64,000 nt of DNA from Duganella sp. Root336D2 (lineage in GTDB: Bacteria > Pseudomonadota > Gammaproteobacteria > Burkholderiales > Burkholderiaceae_D), in assembly GCF_001425005.1 (NCBI RefSeq), contig NZ_LMDB01000033.1, forward strand, positions 311,238 through 375,237, given 5' to 3'. The stretch's first letter is position 1; each line of letters opens with the position of its first letter. The notes under the pieces are model-generated. The model had not been told where the DNA came from. It searched no databases and saw nothing but the letters and a program-made list of their open reading frames with translations. Position numbers and translations under genes: made by a program. Positions 32,342-39,784 of this stretch are shown in pieces.

Positions 32342-34619
32342 ATTTCACCTCGGCGGAATACGAGCGCTGGGGATACGGATGGAAGTTCCAGTATTTGTAG
32401 TTGTTGGCATTGTCGATGCCGAGGGCGGCACTCCAGTGCTTGTCGATGCGGTAGCGCAGGCGTGCATCGACCGTGAAATACTTGCTGGCGCCCTGGTAGG
32501 CGAAACCGTTGATGTCGGTGTTGTCCAGCGTTGAGTACTGCTTGCCGCTGTAGCGCGCAGCCAGCGTGGCGGACAGCTTGTCGCTCACCCGGTAAGTCGC
32601 CACCGCGCTGGCGCGCCATTCAGGAATGCGCGGCTGCCACTTGCCTTCACTGGCCGGGAATTTCTCGTTGCGCTTGATCCTGGAGTCGGTCCAGGTCAGG
32701 CTGGCCTGCATGTCCAGGCCCTCGATCCATACGTTCTCGTTCGACCAGGCGGTTTCCAGGCCATGGGTGCGGATCAGGTCCACGTTCTGCACATTGGTCA
32801 CGTTCGGCGTGACAAGCACATTGGTTTGCGAGTACAGCGCGTCGCGGTTGCGCTCGAAAAACGCGGTGATACGCAGGGCGGAATTGCCGACCAGGCGTTC
32901 GGCGCCCAGTTCCGTGGTCCAGGAGCGCTCGGCCTTCAGGTTCGGGTCGTTGTTGATCAGGGTACCGGTATTGTTGATGCCGCCCTGGTACAACTCGGAC
33001 ACGGTTGGCATGCGGATCGCACGACCGGCAGACGCCTTCAGCGTCCAGTCCTCGTTGGCCTGGAAAGCCAGCGCCGCCTTGGGCGAAACATAATTGCCGC
33101 TGCGTTTGGCGTGGCTCACGACCCTGGTCGCATTGGCGGTTTCGCCGTCGCGTCCTTCCCAGTGTTCAAAGCGTGCCCCGAGCACGGTTTTCCAGTCCCG
33201 CGCCAGTTTCCAGGTGTCCTGCAGGTACAGGCTGTCGATGCTGGTGCGGCCCGAGAACGACTGGTTGCGCGCACCCGGCTCGCCATTCAGCCAGTCGGTG
33301 GTGGCGCGTTCGATGGTGGACAGTTTATAGGCCGCACGCTGGTAGCCAAAGTCGAAGATGTGCGCGCCGCGCATGCCATCCGGACGGTACACGCCTTTCA
33401 GCGACAGGGTATTCCAGCCGGTGCCGCCCTGGTCCACGATACGGCCGGCGCCGCCGCCTGCCGCTGCCGGGCGCGCGGTAGTTGGCGCGCGCAGGATGTC
33501 GCGGCTGTAGTCATACAGGCTCGCCGCCGCTTCCCAGTCGAACACGCCCTTGGTATTGCTCTTCACCGTCAGGCCATGCATCAGGTGGCGCAATTCTTCT
33601 TTGCTGGAGTTGAAATCGGAAGCTGCCAGTGTGAAGCCGCGGTCATTGATCGATACCGGGCCGCTGAACACAGCCTTGCCTGCCATATCGCGCAGGTAGG
33701 TATTGGGCGTGCCGCTCGAATCATTCTGCCACCAGCCCAGCGAGTAGCTGGCGCGCACGGTCGGCGAAAAGTCATATGCCACCTTGATCTTGGCGTGGTC
33801 CTGCACCGTACTGTATTGGGTGGCGGTGCCGAGTATGTAGATGTCGCGGTTGGTACGGTCCTTGTCGGCCACGGCACCTGTGACAGGAACGCCGTTGCCG
33901 CCCGCCGCGCCGCTCGATATTGAGCGCGTGGTGTAAGTCTGGGGCTGGCCGTCGCTGTCGGTCCGGTTCACGCTGACAAACCATGACCAGGCGCCGTGGC
34001 GGTCGCCGAGCGACATGCTGGACTGACGCGCGGTCGAAGTCATATTCGTGTTGTACAGCTCAAACGGCTGGCGCACATACGCCACGCGGGCATGCGCTTC
34101 GAATTGCTTCGGCATGCGCGTCACATAATCAACTACCGCGCCAACCGAGTTGCCGCCGTAAGCCGCCGAGAATGGGCCGTACAGCACGTCGACACGCTCA
34201 ATCTCTTCCGGCGCCACCATGCCCCAGCGCGGCGCAAACGTAGCGCCGTTGCCAAGATAGTTCGACAGCAGCACGCCATCAGCATACACCGCCGAACGCG
34301 CACTGTTGCCGGTGCCGGAGGCGCGGGTAGACAGCACGGCGTGGTTGTAGTCGCCGATATAGCGTTTGCGTACCAGAAGGCTTGGCAGGTACTTCAGCGC
34401 ATCTTCCGCATCGCTGGCGTTGACCTGCTCTTCGATCTGGGCGCGGGTGATGCCCTCGATGGTGGTCGGGATCTGGGTCGGCAGCGAAGTCGGGTGGCTG
34501 CCGGCAATGACCACGGTGCCCACCATCTTGAGCGGCGATTCCCCTTCGTGATCGGCAAATGCCGGGGCCGGGAGGACAGCCAGCAAGGCGGCGGCCAGGG
34601 GGATGAGGCGGGTGTTCAT
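32331..34619 (-). CDS. TonB-dependent receptor, possibly for copper or another metal chelate
   Basis: A 762-aa outer-membrane receptor. From the ATG at 34619 it has a signal peptide ending in APAFADHEGES. A plug domain follows (TRAQIEEQVNASDAEDALKY, then YADGVLLSNYLGNGATFAPR and EIERVDVLYGPFSAAYGGNS). A 22-strand barrel ends in a C-terminal aromatic (VKFDW). The longer in-frame N-terminus is rejected because it lacks a signal and GAAAGGAAGC precedes the chosen ATG. A DUF2946 protein encoded just upstream often accompanies copper-type receptors, so copper or iron chelate uptake is a guess from context. No Fur box is visible before it. Confidence 0.88.
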   Translation of the reverse strand: MNTRLIPLAAALLAVLPAPAFADHEGESPLKMVGTVVIAGSHPTSLPTQIPTTIEGITRAQIEEQVNASDAEDALKYLPSLLVRKRYIGDYNHAVLSTRASGTGNSARSAVYADGVLLSNYLGNGATFAPRWGMVAPEEIERVDVLYGPFSAAYGGNSVGAVVDYVTRMPKQFEAHARVAYVRQPFELYNTNMTSTARQSSMSLGDRHGAWSWFVSVNRTDSDGQPQTYTTRSISSGAAGGNGVPVTGAVADKDRTNRDIYILGTATQYSTVQDHAKIKVAYDFSPTVRASYSLGWWQNDSSGTPNTYLRDMAGKAVFSGPVSINDRGFTLAASDFNSSKEELRHLMHGLTVKSNTKGVFDWEAAASLYDYSRDILRAPTTARPAAAGGGAGRIVDQGGTGWNTLSLKGVYRPDGMRGAHIFDFGYQRAAYKLSTIERATTDWLNGEPGARNQSFSGRTSIDSLYLQDTWKLARDWKTVLGARFEHWEGRDGETANATRVVSHAKRSGNYVSPKAALAFQANEDWTLKASAGRAIRMPTVSELYQGGINNTGTLINNDPNLKAERSWTTELGAERLVGNSALRITAFFERNRDALYSQTNVLVTPNVTNVQNVDLIRTHGLETAWSNENVWIEGLDMQASLTWTDSRIKRNEKFPASEGKWQPRIPEWRASAVATYRVSDKLSATLAARYSGKQYSTLDNTDINGFAYQGASKYFTVDARLRYRIDKHWSAALGIDNANNYKYWNFHPYPQRSYSAEVKFDW

Positions 34620-34713
34620 GATGCTTCCTTTCTTGTTCTTGCGAGCGGAGGCCTTGCGACCGCGCCGCCAAAGGGCGCGTGCAATGCAAAGCCGGAGGTA
34701 CTGCTGCGAAAGG

Positions 34714-35052
34714 TCAAGCGGAAGGCGGGGCGCGCGACGGCGGCGCATGGGATCCTTGCTGCGGCAGCGCTGCGGGAGCCTGCAATGCAGGCTCGGTGCG
34801 CGATGGCACCATCAGCGCCAGCATCACGCCGGCAGGTGGCGGCGGCACTGCGGGCAGGTCGGCCTGCACCATGCAGTAGCCGCATTTCTGCGCGACGTGG
34901 TGGGCTTTCGGCTGGGCGTGGCAGTGCGTGACTCTGCTACCGCCGCAAGCTACGGAGAGCAGTGTGGACAGCGTTGGCGCGGAGACGGCCAGCAGCATCG
35001 CAAACAGCGCGATCCTGACTATCCCGGCAATCCGTCTCCTGCTCCAGCCCAT
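34714..35052 (-). CDS. DUF2946 family protein
   Basis: A 112-aa small protein with an N-terminal hydrophobic anchor (GIVRIALFAMLLAVSAPTL). A Cys/His cluster follows, CGGSRVTHCHAQPKAHHV then CGYC, matching the DUF2946 pattern of His and CxxC. A Pro/Ala-rich tail ends the protein. The start at 35052 is supported by GGGAGCC just upstream; the in-frame start at 35097 would add a second hydrophobic segment. Members are often encoded beside TonB-dependent copper receptors, as here. A metal-binding role is inferred from the Cys/His residues. Confidence 0.75.
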   Translation of the reverse strand: MGWSRRRIAGIVRIALFAMLLAVSAPTLSTLLSVACGGSRVTHCHAQPKAHHVAQKCGYCMVQADLPAVPPPPAGVMLALMVPSRTEPALQAPAALPQQGSHAPPSRAPPSA

Positions 35053-35190
35053 GGTGGCTCCCAAAATGCTAATCAATAGAGCGCATTGTAGGTACACGTT
35101 TCATGGGGCGATATGCCCTGGATCAAGTTTTCGCTTGCCCGCAGCGGACCGGCACTGATATCTTAAATCTTTCAGCCCTGACAACGCGCT

Positions 35191-35475
35191 ATGGATCACC
35201 TAGTGGCTTTCGAGTTAGCAGGATTGTTGATCGGCCTCTCATGCCTGCCCAACTGGCTTATCGCTCGATGGTACGCGGCGCATGGCGCAAGGCCAGCGCT
35301 CAGGCGGGCCGCCGCCATCAATGGCGTCCTCGCCTTGATCGGTATCAGCCTGGTCGCCGGCTCGGTAGCGCTGGAATTAAGGCAAGCCAAACCCCTGCTC
35401 ACTTATGCCTTCGGCTTGCTGGGAGTCGCGGGCTTGCTGGTCTCAGCGGCGCTTCACACTTTCGACGAGGAGTAG
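35191..35475 (+). CDS. Small three-helix membrane protein, unknown
   Basis: A 94-residue reading frame with three hydrophobic segments (about 7-24, 42-60 and 68-87) and a plausible topology: Arg-rich loop after the first helix, acidic C-terminus. No family is recognised. The ribosome binding site is weak. Its last 22 bases overlap the convergent DUF6587-like gene. Regular membrane periodicity makes it more likely real than a shadow, but it is unproven. Confidence 0.5.
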   Translation: MDHLVAFELAGLLIGLSCLPNWLIARWYAAHGARPALRRAAAINGVLALIGISLVAGSVALELRQAKPLLTYAFGLLGVAGLLVSAALHTFDEE

Positions 35476-35735
35476 ATCCTGATGACGCGGCGCACCGGGC
35501 CGCCTTCCGATGGCGGCGGCGGCGGCAGCGGCGAATCGCCGCAACCGCCGCAGGAACCGCAGCCGCTGCTGCAGCTCGATTCCGTGTTGAAGAAGCGCGC
35601 CAGCTTATCCTGCGGCAGGCCGCGGCGCGACAGGGCGTAGACGATCTGCTGGCGCCATGCGTCAGGCAGGTATTTCCTCGCCGCGTGCAGCGCGGCAGCG
35701 GCCACGATGATGCCGACGATGATCTCCTGCCACAT
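35454..35735 (-). CDS. DUF6587-like small protein linked to feoAB
   Basis: A 93-aa protein with one N-terminal membrane helix (WQEIIVGIIVAAAALHAA) and a Cys-rich cluster SSCSSGCGSCGGCG near residue 60. A Pro-rich stretch follows. It directly follows feoB (3-base gap), the place where FeoC-like or related small proteins are found in other bacteria. The Cys cluster could hold iron or an iron-sulfur centre as a FeoB accessory; this is inferred from position. It is the last gene of the feoA-feoB operon. Confidence 0.7.
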   Translation of the reverse strand: MWQEIIVGIIVAAAALHAARKYLPDAWRQQIVYALSRRGLPQDKLARFFNTESSCSSGCGSCGGCGDSPLPPPPPSEGGPVRRVIRIYSSSKV

Positions 35736-35738
35736 GGT

Positions 35739-37628
35739 TCAGCCTCCGAGCGCCAGGGCGACGCGGTAAGTGATGAAAGTGGCGCTGTACGCCAGCACGA
35801 ACATATAGCCCGCCATCAGCAGCGGATACTTCATCGAATTGGTTTCGCGCCGCACCACGGTCAGCGTGGACAGGCACTGCGGAGCGAACACGTACCAGGC
35901 CAGCAGCGCCAGCGCGGTCGGCAAGCCCCAGCTGGCCTGGATCACCGGCAGCAAGGTATTCGCCAGCTCGTCGCCGGTCTGCGACAGCGCATACACGGTG
36001 CCCAGCGCGCCGACAGCCACTTCACGCGCAGCCATGCCCGGCACCAGCGCAATGCAGATCTGCCAGTTGAAGCCGATTGGCGCGAAAATGAATTCCAGCG
36101 CGCGGCCCAGCATGCCGGCCACGCTGTAGTAGATCGGCGGATGGGTCGCGCCTTCCGGTGCGCCAGGGAAGCTGGACAGGGCCCACAGCAGCACCATCAG
36201 GGTCAGGATGGTGGTACCGACGCGCATCAGGAAAATCTTGGCGCGCTCGTACAGGCCGATCGCCAGGTTGCGCATATGCGGCCAGTGGTAGGCCGGCAGC
36301 TCCAGCATCAGCGGCTGGTTGCGTTTGGCGCGCATGGAGCGCTTCATGACCCAGGCCACCGCCATGGCGGAGATGATGCCGGCGAAGTAGAGGCAGAACA
36401 GCACCAGGCCCTGCAGATTGAACAGCCCCCACACTTCGCGGTCCGGGATGAAGGCGGCGATCACCAGCGCATACACAGGCAGGCGCGCCGAGCAGGTCAT
36501 CAGCGGTGCGATCATGATGGTCACGATGCGGTCGCGCGGGTTCTGGATGGTACGCGCCGCCATGATGCCCGGAATCGCGCAGGCGAAAGAGGACAACAGC
36601 GGGATGAAGGCGCGGCCCGACAAGCCGACTCCGCCCATCAGGCGATCCAGCAGGAAGGCTGCGCGCGGCAGGTAGCCGCAATCTTCCAGCACCAGGATGA
36701 AGAAGAACAGGATCAGGATCTGCGGCAGGAATACCAGCACGGCGCCGACGCCGCCCAGCACGCCGTCCACCAGCAGGGAACGCAGCACGCCGTCCGCCAT
36801 ATGGGTCTTGAGCATCGCGCCGAGGTGTTCGACGCCGCCACTGATCATGTCCATCGGTACTGCGGCCCAGCTGAACACGGCCTGGAACACGCAGAACATC
36901 AGCACCGCCAGGATGATCGGGCCCATCAACGGATGCAGCACGAAATGGTCGATTTTCTCGGAGCGGTTGCCGCGGTCGTCGGCGTCTTTCACGGCGACCG
37001 ACAGGATGCGGCGCACTTCGCGCTGGGTCTCTTCCACCGATACGGCGTCGATGGCGGACAGCGGGTTGGCCACGCTTTCATGGAACGGCCACAGGCCATC
37101 CAGCGCATCGACCAGGGCTTTCTCGCCGCCGCTCTTGACGGCTACGGTCTGCACCACCGGCATCCCGAGTTCCTGCGACAGCCTGGCCGCATCTACCACG
37201 ATACCGCGCTTCCTGGCCACGTCGACCATGTTCAGGCACAGCACCATCGGCAGGCCGAGGCGCTTGATTTCAAGCACCAGGCGCAGGTTCAGGCGCAGGT
37301 TGGTGGCATCGACCACGCACACCACCACGTCGGGCGAGCGCTCGCCTTCGCGCAGCCCGGCGACCACGTCGCGCGTGATCATTTCATCGGGGGTATGGGC
37401 CGACAGGCTGTAGGCGCCCGGCAGGTCGAGCAGGCGGTACTGGTTGCCTGCTGCGGAAGTGAACTGGCCTTCCTTGCGCTCGATGGTCACGCCGGCATAG
37501 TTGGCGACCTTCTGGCGGGCGCCGGTCAGGCGGTTGAACAGTGCGGTCTTGCCGCAATTCGGGTTGCCCAGCAGGGCGACCATTGGCTGCTGCGCGACGA
37601 CTGGCGCGGCCTTTTCTACTGCACCCAT
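35739..37628 (-). CDS. feoB: Ferrous iron transporter FeoB
   Basis: Inner-membrane Fe(II) uptake protein with an N-terminal GTPase. G1 is GNPNCGKT at residues 21-28, G3 is DLPGAYSL, and G4 is NMVD in LCLNMVDVARK. Polytopic Gate domains follow (for example SSFACAIPGIMAARTI). It has 629 aa against about 770 for E. coli FeoB, with a shorter C-terminal region lacking the extra helices and Cys-rich tail. The operon feoA-feoB-DUF6587 has a Fur-box-like site upstream of feoA. Confidence 0.96.
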   Translation of the reverse strand: MGAVEKAAPVVAQQPMVALLGNPNCGKTALFNRLTGARQKVANYAGVTIERKEGQFTSAAGNQYRLLDLPGAYSLSAHTPDEMITRDVVAGLREGERSPDVVVCVVDATNLRLNLRLVLEIKRLGLPMVLCLNMVDVARKRGIVVDAARLSQELGMPVVQTVAVKSGGEKALVDALDGLWPFHESVANPLSAIDAVSVEETQREVRRILSVAVKDADDRGNRSEKIDHFVLHPLMGPIILAVLMFCVFQAVFSWAAVPMDMISGGVEHLGAMLKTHMADGVLRSLLVDGVLGGVGAVLVFLPQILILFFFILVLEDCGYLPRAAFLLDRLMGGVGLSGRAFIPLLSSFACAIPGIMAARTIQNPRDRIVTIMIAPLMTCSARLPVYALVIAAFIPDREVWGLFNLQGLVLFCLYFAGIISAMAVAWVMKRSMRAKRNQPLMLELPAYHWPHMRNLAIGLYERAKIFLMRVGTTILTLMVLLWALSSFPGAPEGATHPPIYYSVAGMLGRALEFIFAPIGFNWQICIALVPGMAAREVAVGALGTVYALSQTGDELANTLLPVIQASWGLPTALALLAWYVFAPQCLSTLTVVRRETNSMKYPLLMAGYMFVLAYSATFITYRVALALGG

Positions 37629-37633
37629 TGCAT

Positions 37634-37906
37634 TTATTCCGGTTGGATCGAGATCAGCGCTGCTTCAAAGCGACGCAAGGCAAACGTGGCATTGCCTACT
37701 TTAATGGCGAGGGGCTCGCCGCCTGGCATGCCGCGCTTGAGCATGCGGATGCGCTCGCCAGGCACGAAGCCCAGCTCCATCAGGCGGCGCGCCAAGTCGG
37801 CGCCATCCTCGGTATCTTCTGGATTGCCCGGAGCGATATGGATCACCGTTCCGCTCTGCCCCACCGGCAGGGAATCAAGCTTGATCAAGGTAGGAGCAAG
37901 GGTCAT
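37634..37906 (-). CDS. feoA: Ferrous iron transport protein A
   Basis: A 90-aa SH3-like FeoA domain protein. It contains LMELGFVPGERIRMLKRGMP, the core of the family, and AIKVGNATFALRR near the C-terminus. It likely modulates FeoB and lies 5 bases upstream of it. A Fur-box-like region lies 42-64 bases upstream of its start, fitting repression under iron sufficiency. Confidence 0.94.
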   Translation of the reverse strand: MTLAPTLIKLDSLPVGQSGTVIHIAPGNPEDTEDGADLARRLMELGFVPGERIRMLKRGMPGGEPLAIKVGNATFALRRFEAALISIQPE

Positions 37907-37947
37907 GGCGAACTTTCCAGGGCGAAATACGACTTCGCCATTATAGA

Positions 37948-37970
37948 TGAGAATTTAAATGAGAATTGTT
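37948..37970. promoter_or_regulatory. Fur-box-like site upstream of feoA
   Basis: Two direct TGAGAAT half-sites 12 bp apart (37948-37954 and 37960-37966) followed by TGTTC. This matches the repeated-hexamer view of Fur boxes (GAGAAT-like hexamers). It is placed just upstream of the leftward feoA start at 37906. Confidence 0.7.
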
Positions 37971-38020
37971 CTTGAATAGGCTTGCATTGTAGCCCTGTTC
38001 GGGTAGAATGGAAACCGTAA

Positions 38021-38039
38021 TGATAATGATTCTCATTGC
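38021..38039. promoter_or_regulatory. Fur box upstream of bfd-like gene and tonB
   Basis: TGATAATGATTCTCATTGC matches the 7-1-7 Fur consensus TGATAATnATTATCA at all but one position. It lies 37 bases before the bfd-like start and likely controls the bfd-like/tonB pair by iron. Confidence 0.85.
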
Positions 38040-38075
38040 GAGGATCGCAATCTTAGCCAGAAGGTAATTTTCGAA

Positions 38076-38285
38076 ATGATCGTTTGTGTCTGCAACAACA
38101 TCTCTGATCGAGAAATCCGTCAAGCCATAGATATGGGTATCAGCTCCATGGACGAGTTGCGCGAAGCGCTCGGCGTGGCCACCTGCTGCGGCAACTGCCT
38201 CAGCTATGCGGTGGAAGTGCTGGACGAACATCTGGGCAGCGGAATACAGGAGACTGTGCTCAAGCGCCCAACACTGACCGTGTAA
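38076..38285 (+). CDS. bfd: Bacterioferritin-associated ferredoxin (Bfd-like)
   Basis: A 69-aa [2Fe-2S] protein with the Bfd cysteine pattern C4, C6, C38, C41 (VCVCNN and CCGNC). Bfd donates electrons to bacterioferritin haem to release stored Fe(II). A perfectly placed Fur box precedes it, consistent with expression when iron is scarce. The bacterioferritin gene itself is about 4 kb downstream, and tonB follows 10 bases after this gene. Confidence 0.94.
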   Translation: MIVCVCNNISDREIRQAIDMGISSMDELREALGVATCCGNCLSYAVEVLDEHLGSGIQETVLKRPTLTV

Positions 38286-38295
38286 GGAGCGCTTT

Positions 38296-38976
38296 ATGCA
38301 ATCGATGACTTTCCCGGCTGGCGGCGATTTCGGCGCCGGCGTTGGCGGCGCCAAGCTGACCAAGATCGCAGCGGTTGTCGCCTTGCATGCAGTCCTCGGT
38401 TATGCCTTTATCAACGGTACCATGCACCGCCTGGTGGACCGTATCCCTGAAGTGGTCAACGTCACGTTTGTGGCGCCGCCGCCACCTCCCCCGCCAGCCT
38501 CGCAGCCAAAGACGGTAGAAATCGCGCAGAAAGCGCCTTCGATTACCCCGCCGCCGCTGCCGATGCTGCCGGTCGTGATCGAAAACACCATTACCCTGCC
38601 GCCTTCGCAGGCGCGCGTGACTGAGCCCGCTCCGGCAACACCGGTCGCCGTGGCGCCGGTTGCTGCTGCGCCGGCAGCACCTGCCGCAGCGGCTGGCCCG
38701 CGCGTGATCTCCTCGGTGGAATATATCCGCGCACCGCAGCCGGTGTACCCGTCGGTGTCGCGCCGCATGGGCGAGCAAGGTGTCGTTACCTTGCGCGTGC
38801 TGGTGAATGAGAAGGGTTATGCCGAGCAGGCTTCGGTACAGAAGTCGTCCGGCTCCAACAACCTGGACGAAGCCGGCCGCGCCGCCGTGATGCGCGCGCT
38901 GTTCAAGCCGTATGTGGAAGATGGCAAAGCGCAGTCGGTCTATGTAGTAGTGCCGATTAATTTCCAGATGTCTTAA
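38296..38976 (+). CDS. tonB: Energy transducer TonB
   Basis: A 226-aa periplasm-spanning protein that couples ExbBD to outer-membrane receptors. It has an N-terminal membrane anchor (VVALHAVLGYAFINGTM), a proline-rich periplasmic spacer (PPPPPPPASQP and repeated Pro/Ala) and a C-terminal TonB domain (SRRMGEQGVVTLRVLVNEKG, ending in INFQMS). It is the second gene after the Fur box and sits beside the siderophore receptor region. Its stop is immediately followed by a composite palindromic element. Confidence 0.93.
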   Translation: MQSMTFPAGGDFGAGVGGAKLTKIAAVVALHAVLGYAFINGTMHRLVDRIPEVVNVTFVAPPPPPPPASQPKTVEIAQKAPSITPPPLPMLPVVIENTITLPPSQARVTEPAPATPVAVAPVAAAPAAPAAAAGPRVISSVEYIRAPQPVYPSVSRRMGEQGVVTLRVLVNEKGYAEQASVQKSSGSNNLDEAGRAAVMRALFKPYVEDGKAQSVYVVVPINFQMS

Positions 38977-38977
38977 G

Positions 38978-39105
38978 AACCGGTAAACCCGGGTCCGACC
39001 CAAGGGTCGGCCCCGCCTAAGCAAACGCCGCGGCTTCTTTCGAAGTCCGCGGCGTTTCCGCATCAGTGCCAGGCACTTGTGCCTGACACTGCCTTACCGG
39101 TTTTA
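38978..39105. repeat. Composite palindromic element, ACCGGT family (copy 2)
   Basis: Outer arms AACCGGTAAACC (38978-38989) and TTACCGGTTTTA (39094-39105). Inside lie a GGGTCCGACCC/GGGTCGGCCCC pair (38991-39014), a hairpin AAACGCCGCGG...CCGCGGCGTTT (39023-39057), and a different inverted repeat AGTGCCAGGCAC/GTGCCTGACACT (39065-39090). It fills the gap between convergent tonB and piuC, and its right arm contains the piuC stop codon. The middle hairpin may be the older tonB terminator, with repeat units nested around it. Confidence 0.8.
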
Positions 39106-39783
39106 GAGGTCAGCCCACATCCGCAACAGGTTGTGATAATGGCCGGCCAATCCAACGGTAGCCTCATCATCCCCATGCGCGCCGCGCAGCTTCTGGATAT
39201 TCTGGTCCAGCTCAAACAGCATGGAACGCTTCCAGTCATCGCGCACCATCGACTGCGTCCACAGGAACGAAGCCACGCGCTCACCGGCAGTCACCGGATT
39301 CACGCGGTGCACACTGCTGGCCGGGTAGACGATCGCATCGCCCGCCGGCAGCTTGACCTCATGCGCCCCGTAACTGTCCATCACGGTCAGCTCGCCACCC
39401 TCATACTCATCCGGCTCCGACAGGAACACCGTGGTGGAGACGTCCGAACGCATCACATCCGACGAACCCGCCATATGGCGGATCGCACCGTCGATATGCA
39501 GGCCGTAATTCTCGCCGCCGGTGTAGCTGTTGAAGTACGGCGGCAGGATCCTCAGCGGCAGCACCGCCGAATAGAACAGCGGGTTCTTCGCCAGCGCCTT
39601 GATGATGATATCCCCGAGTTCCAGCGCCAGCGGCGTCCCTTCCGCGATCTGCCGGTTGCGCTTGACCTGCGCCCCCTGCGATCCCACGCTGGCGCGGCCG
39701 TCGATCCATTCGGCGGCGGCCAGGCGTTGGCGGAAGTGTTTCACTTGCTCCGGCGTCAGCACGCCGGGGATATGCAGCATCAT
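39103..39783 (-). CDS. piuC: Fe(II)/2-oxoglutarate-dependent PKHD-type hydroxylase (PiuC/YbiX-like)
   Basis: A 226-aa dioxygenase of the prolyl-4-hydroxylase-like fold. The iron triad is visible as HID in YGLHIDGAIRH and a distal His in PASSVHRVNPVTAGER, where the Arg would bind 2-oxoglutarate. It lies 1 base downstream of a siderophore receptor gene, the usual PiuA/PiuC or Fiu/YbiX arrangement, in which it is iron-repressed. The substrate is unknown. The stop codon is provided by the neighbouring palindromic element. Confidence 0.93.
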   Translation of the reverse strand: MMLHIPGVLTPEQVKHFRQRLAAAEWIDGRASVGSQGAQVKRNRQIAEGTPLALELGDIIIKALAKNPLFYSAVLPLRILPPYFNSYTGGENYGLHIDGAIRHMAGSSDVMRSDVSTTVFLSEPDEYEGGELTVMDSYGAHEVKLPAGDAIVYPASSVHRVNPVTAGERVASFLWTQSMVRDDWKRSMLFELDQNIQKLRGAHGDDEATVGLAGHYHNLLRMWADL

Positions 39784-39784
39784 A

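Noticed and set aside
35103..37946. Long plus-strand open frame (947 codons) antisense to feoB
   Set aside because: Composition (His/Arg/Gly-rich) is the typical shadow of a GC-rich gene in the opposite strand, and feoB is unmistakable.
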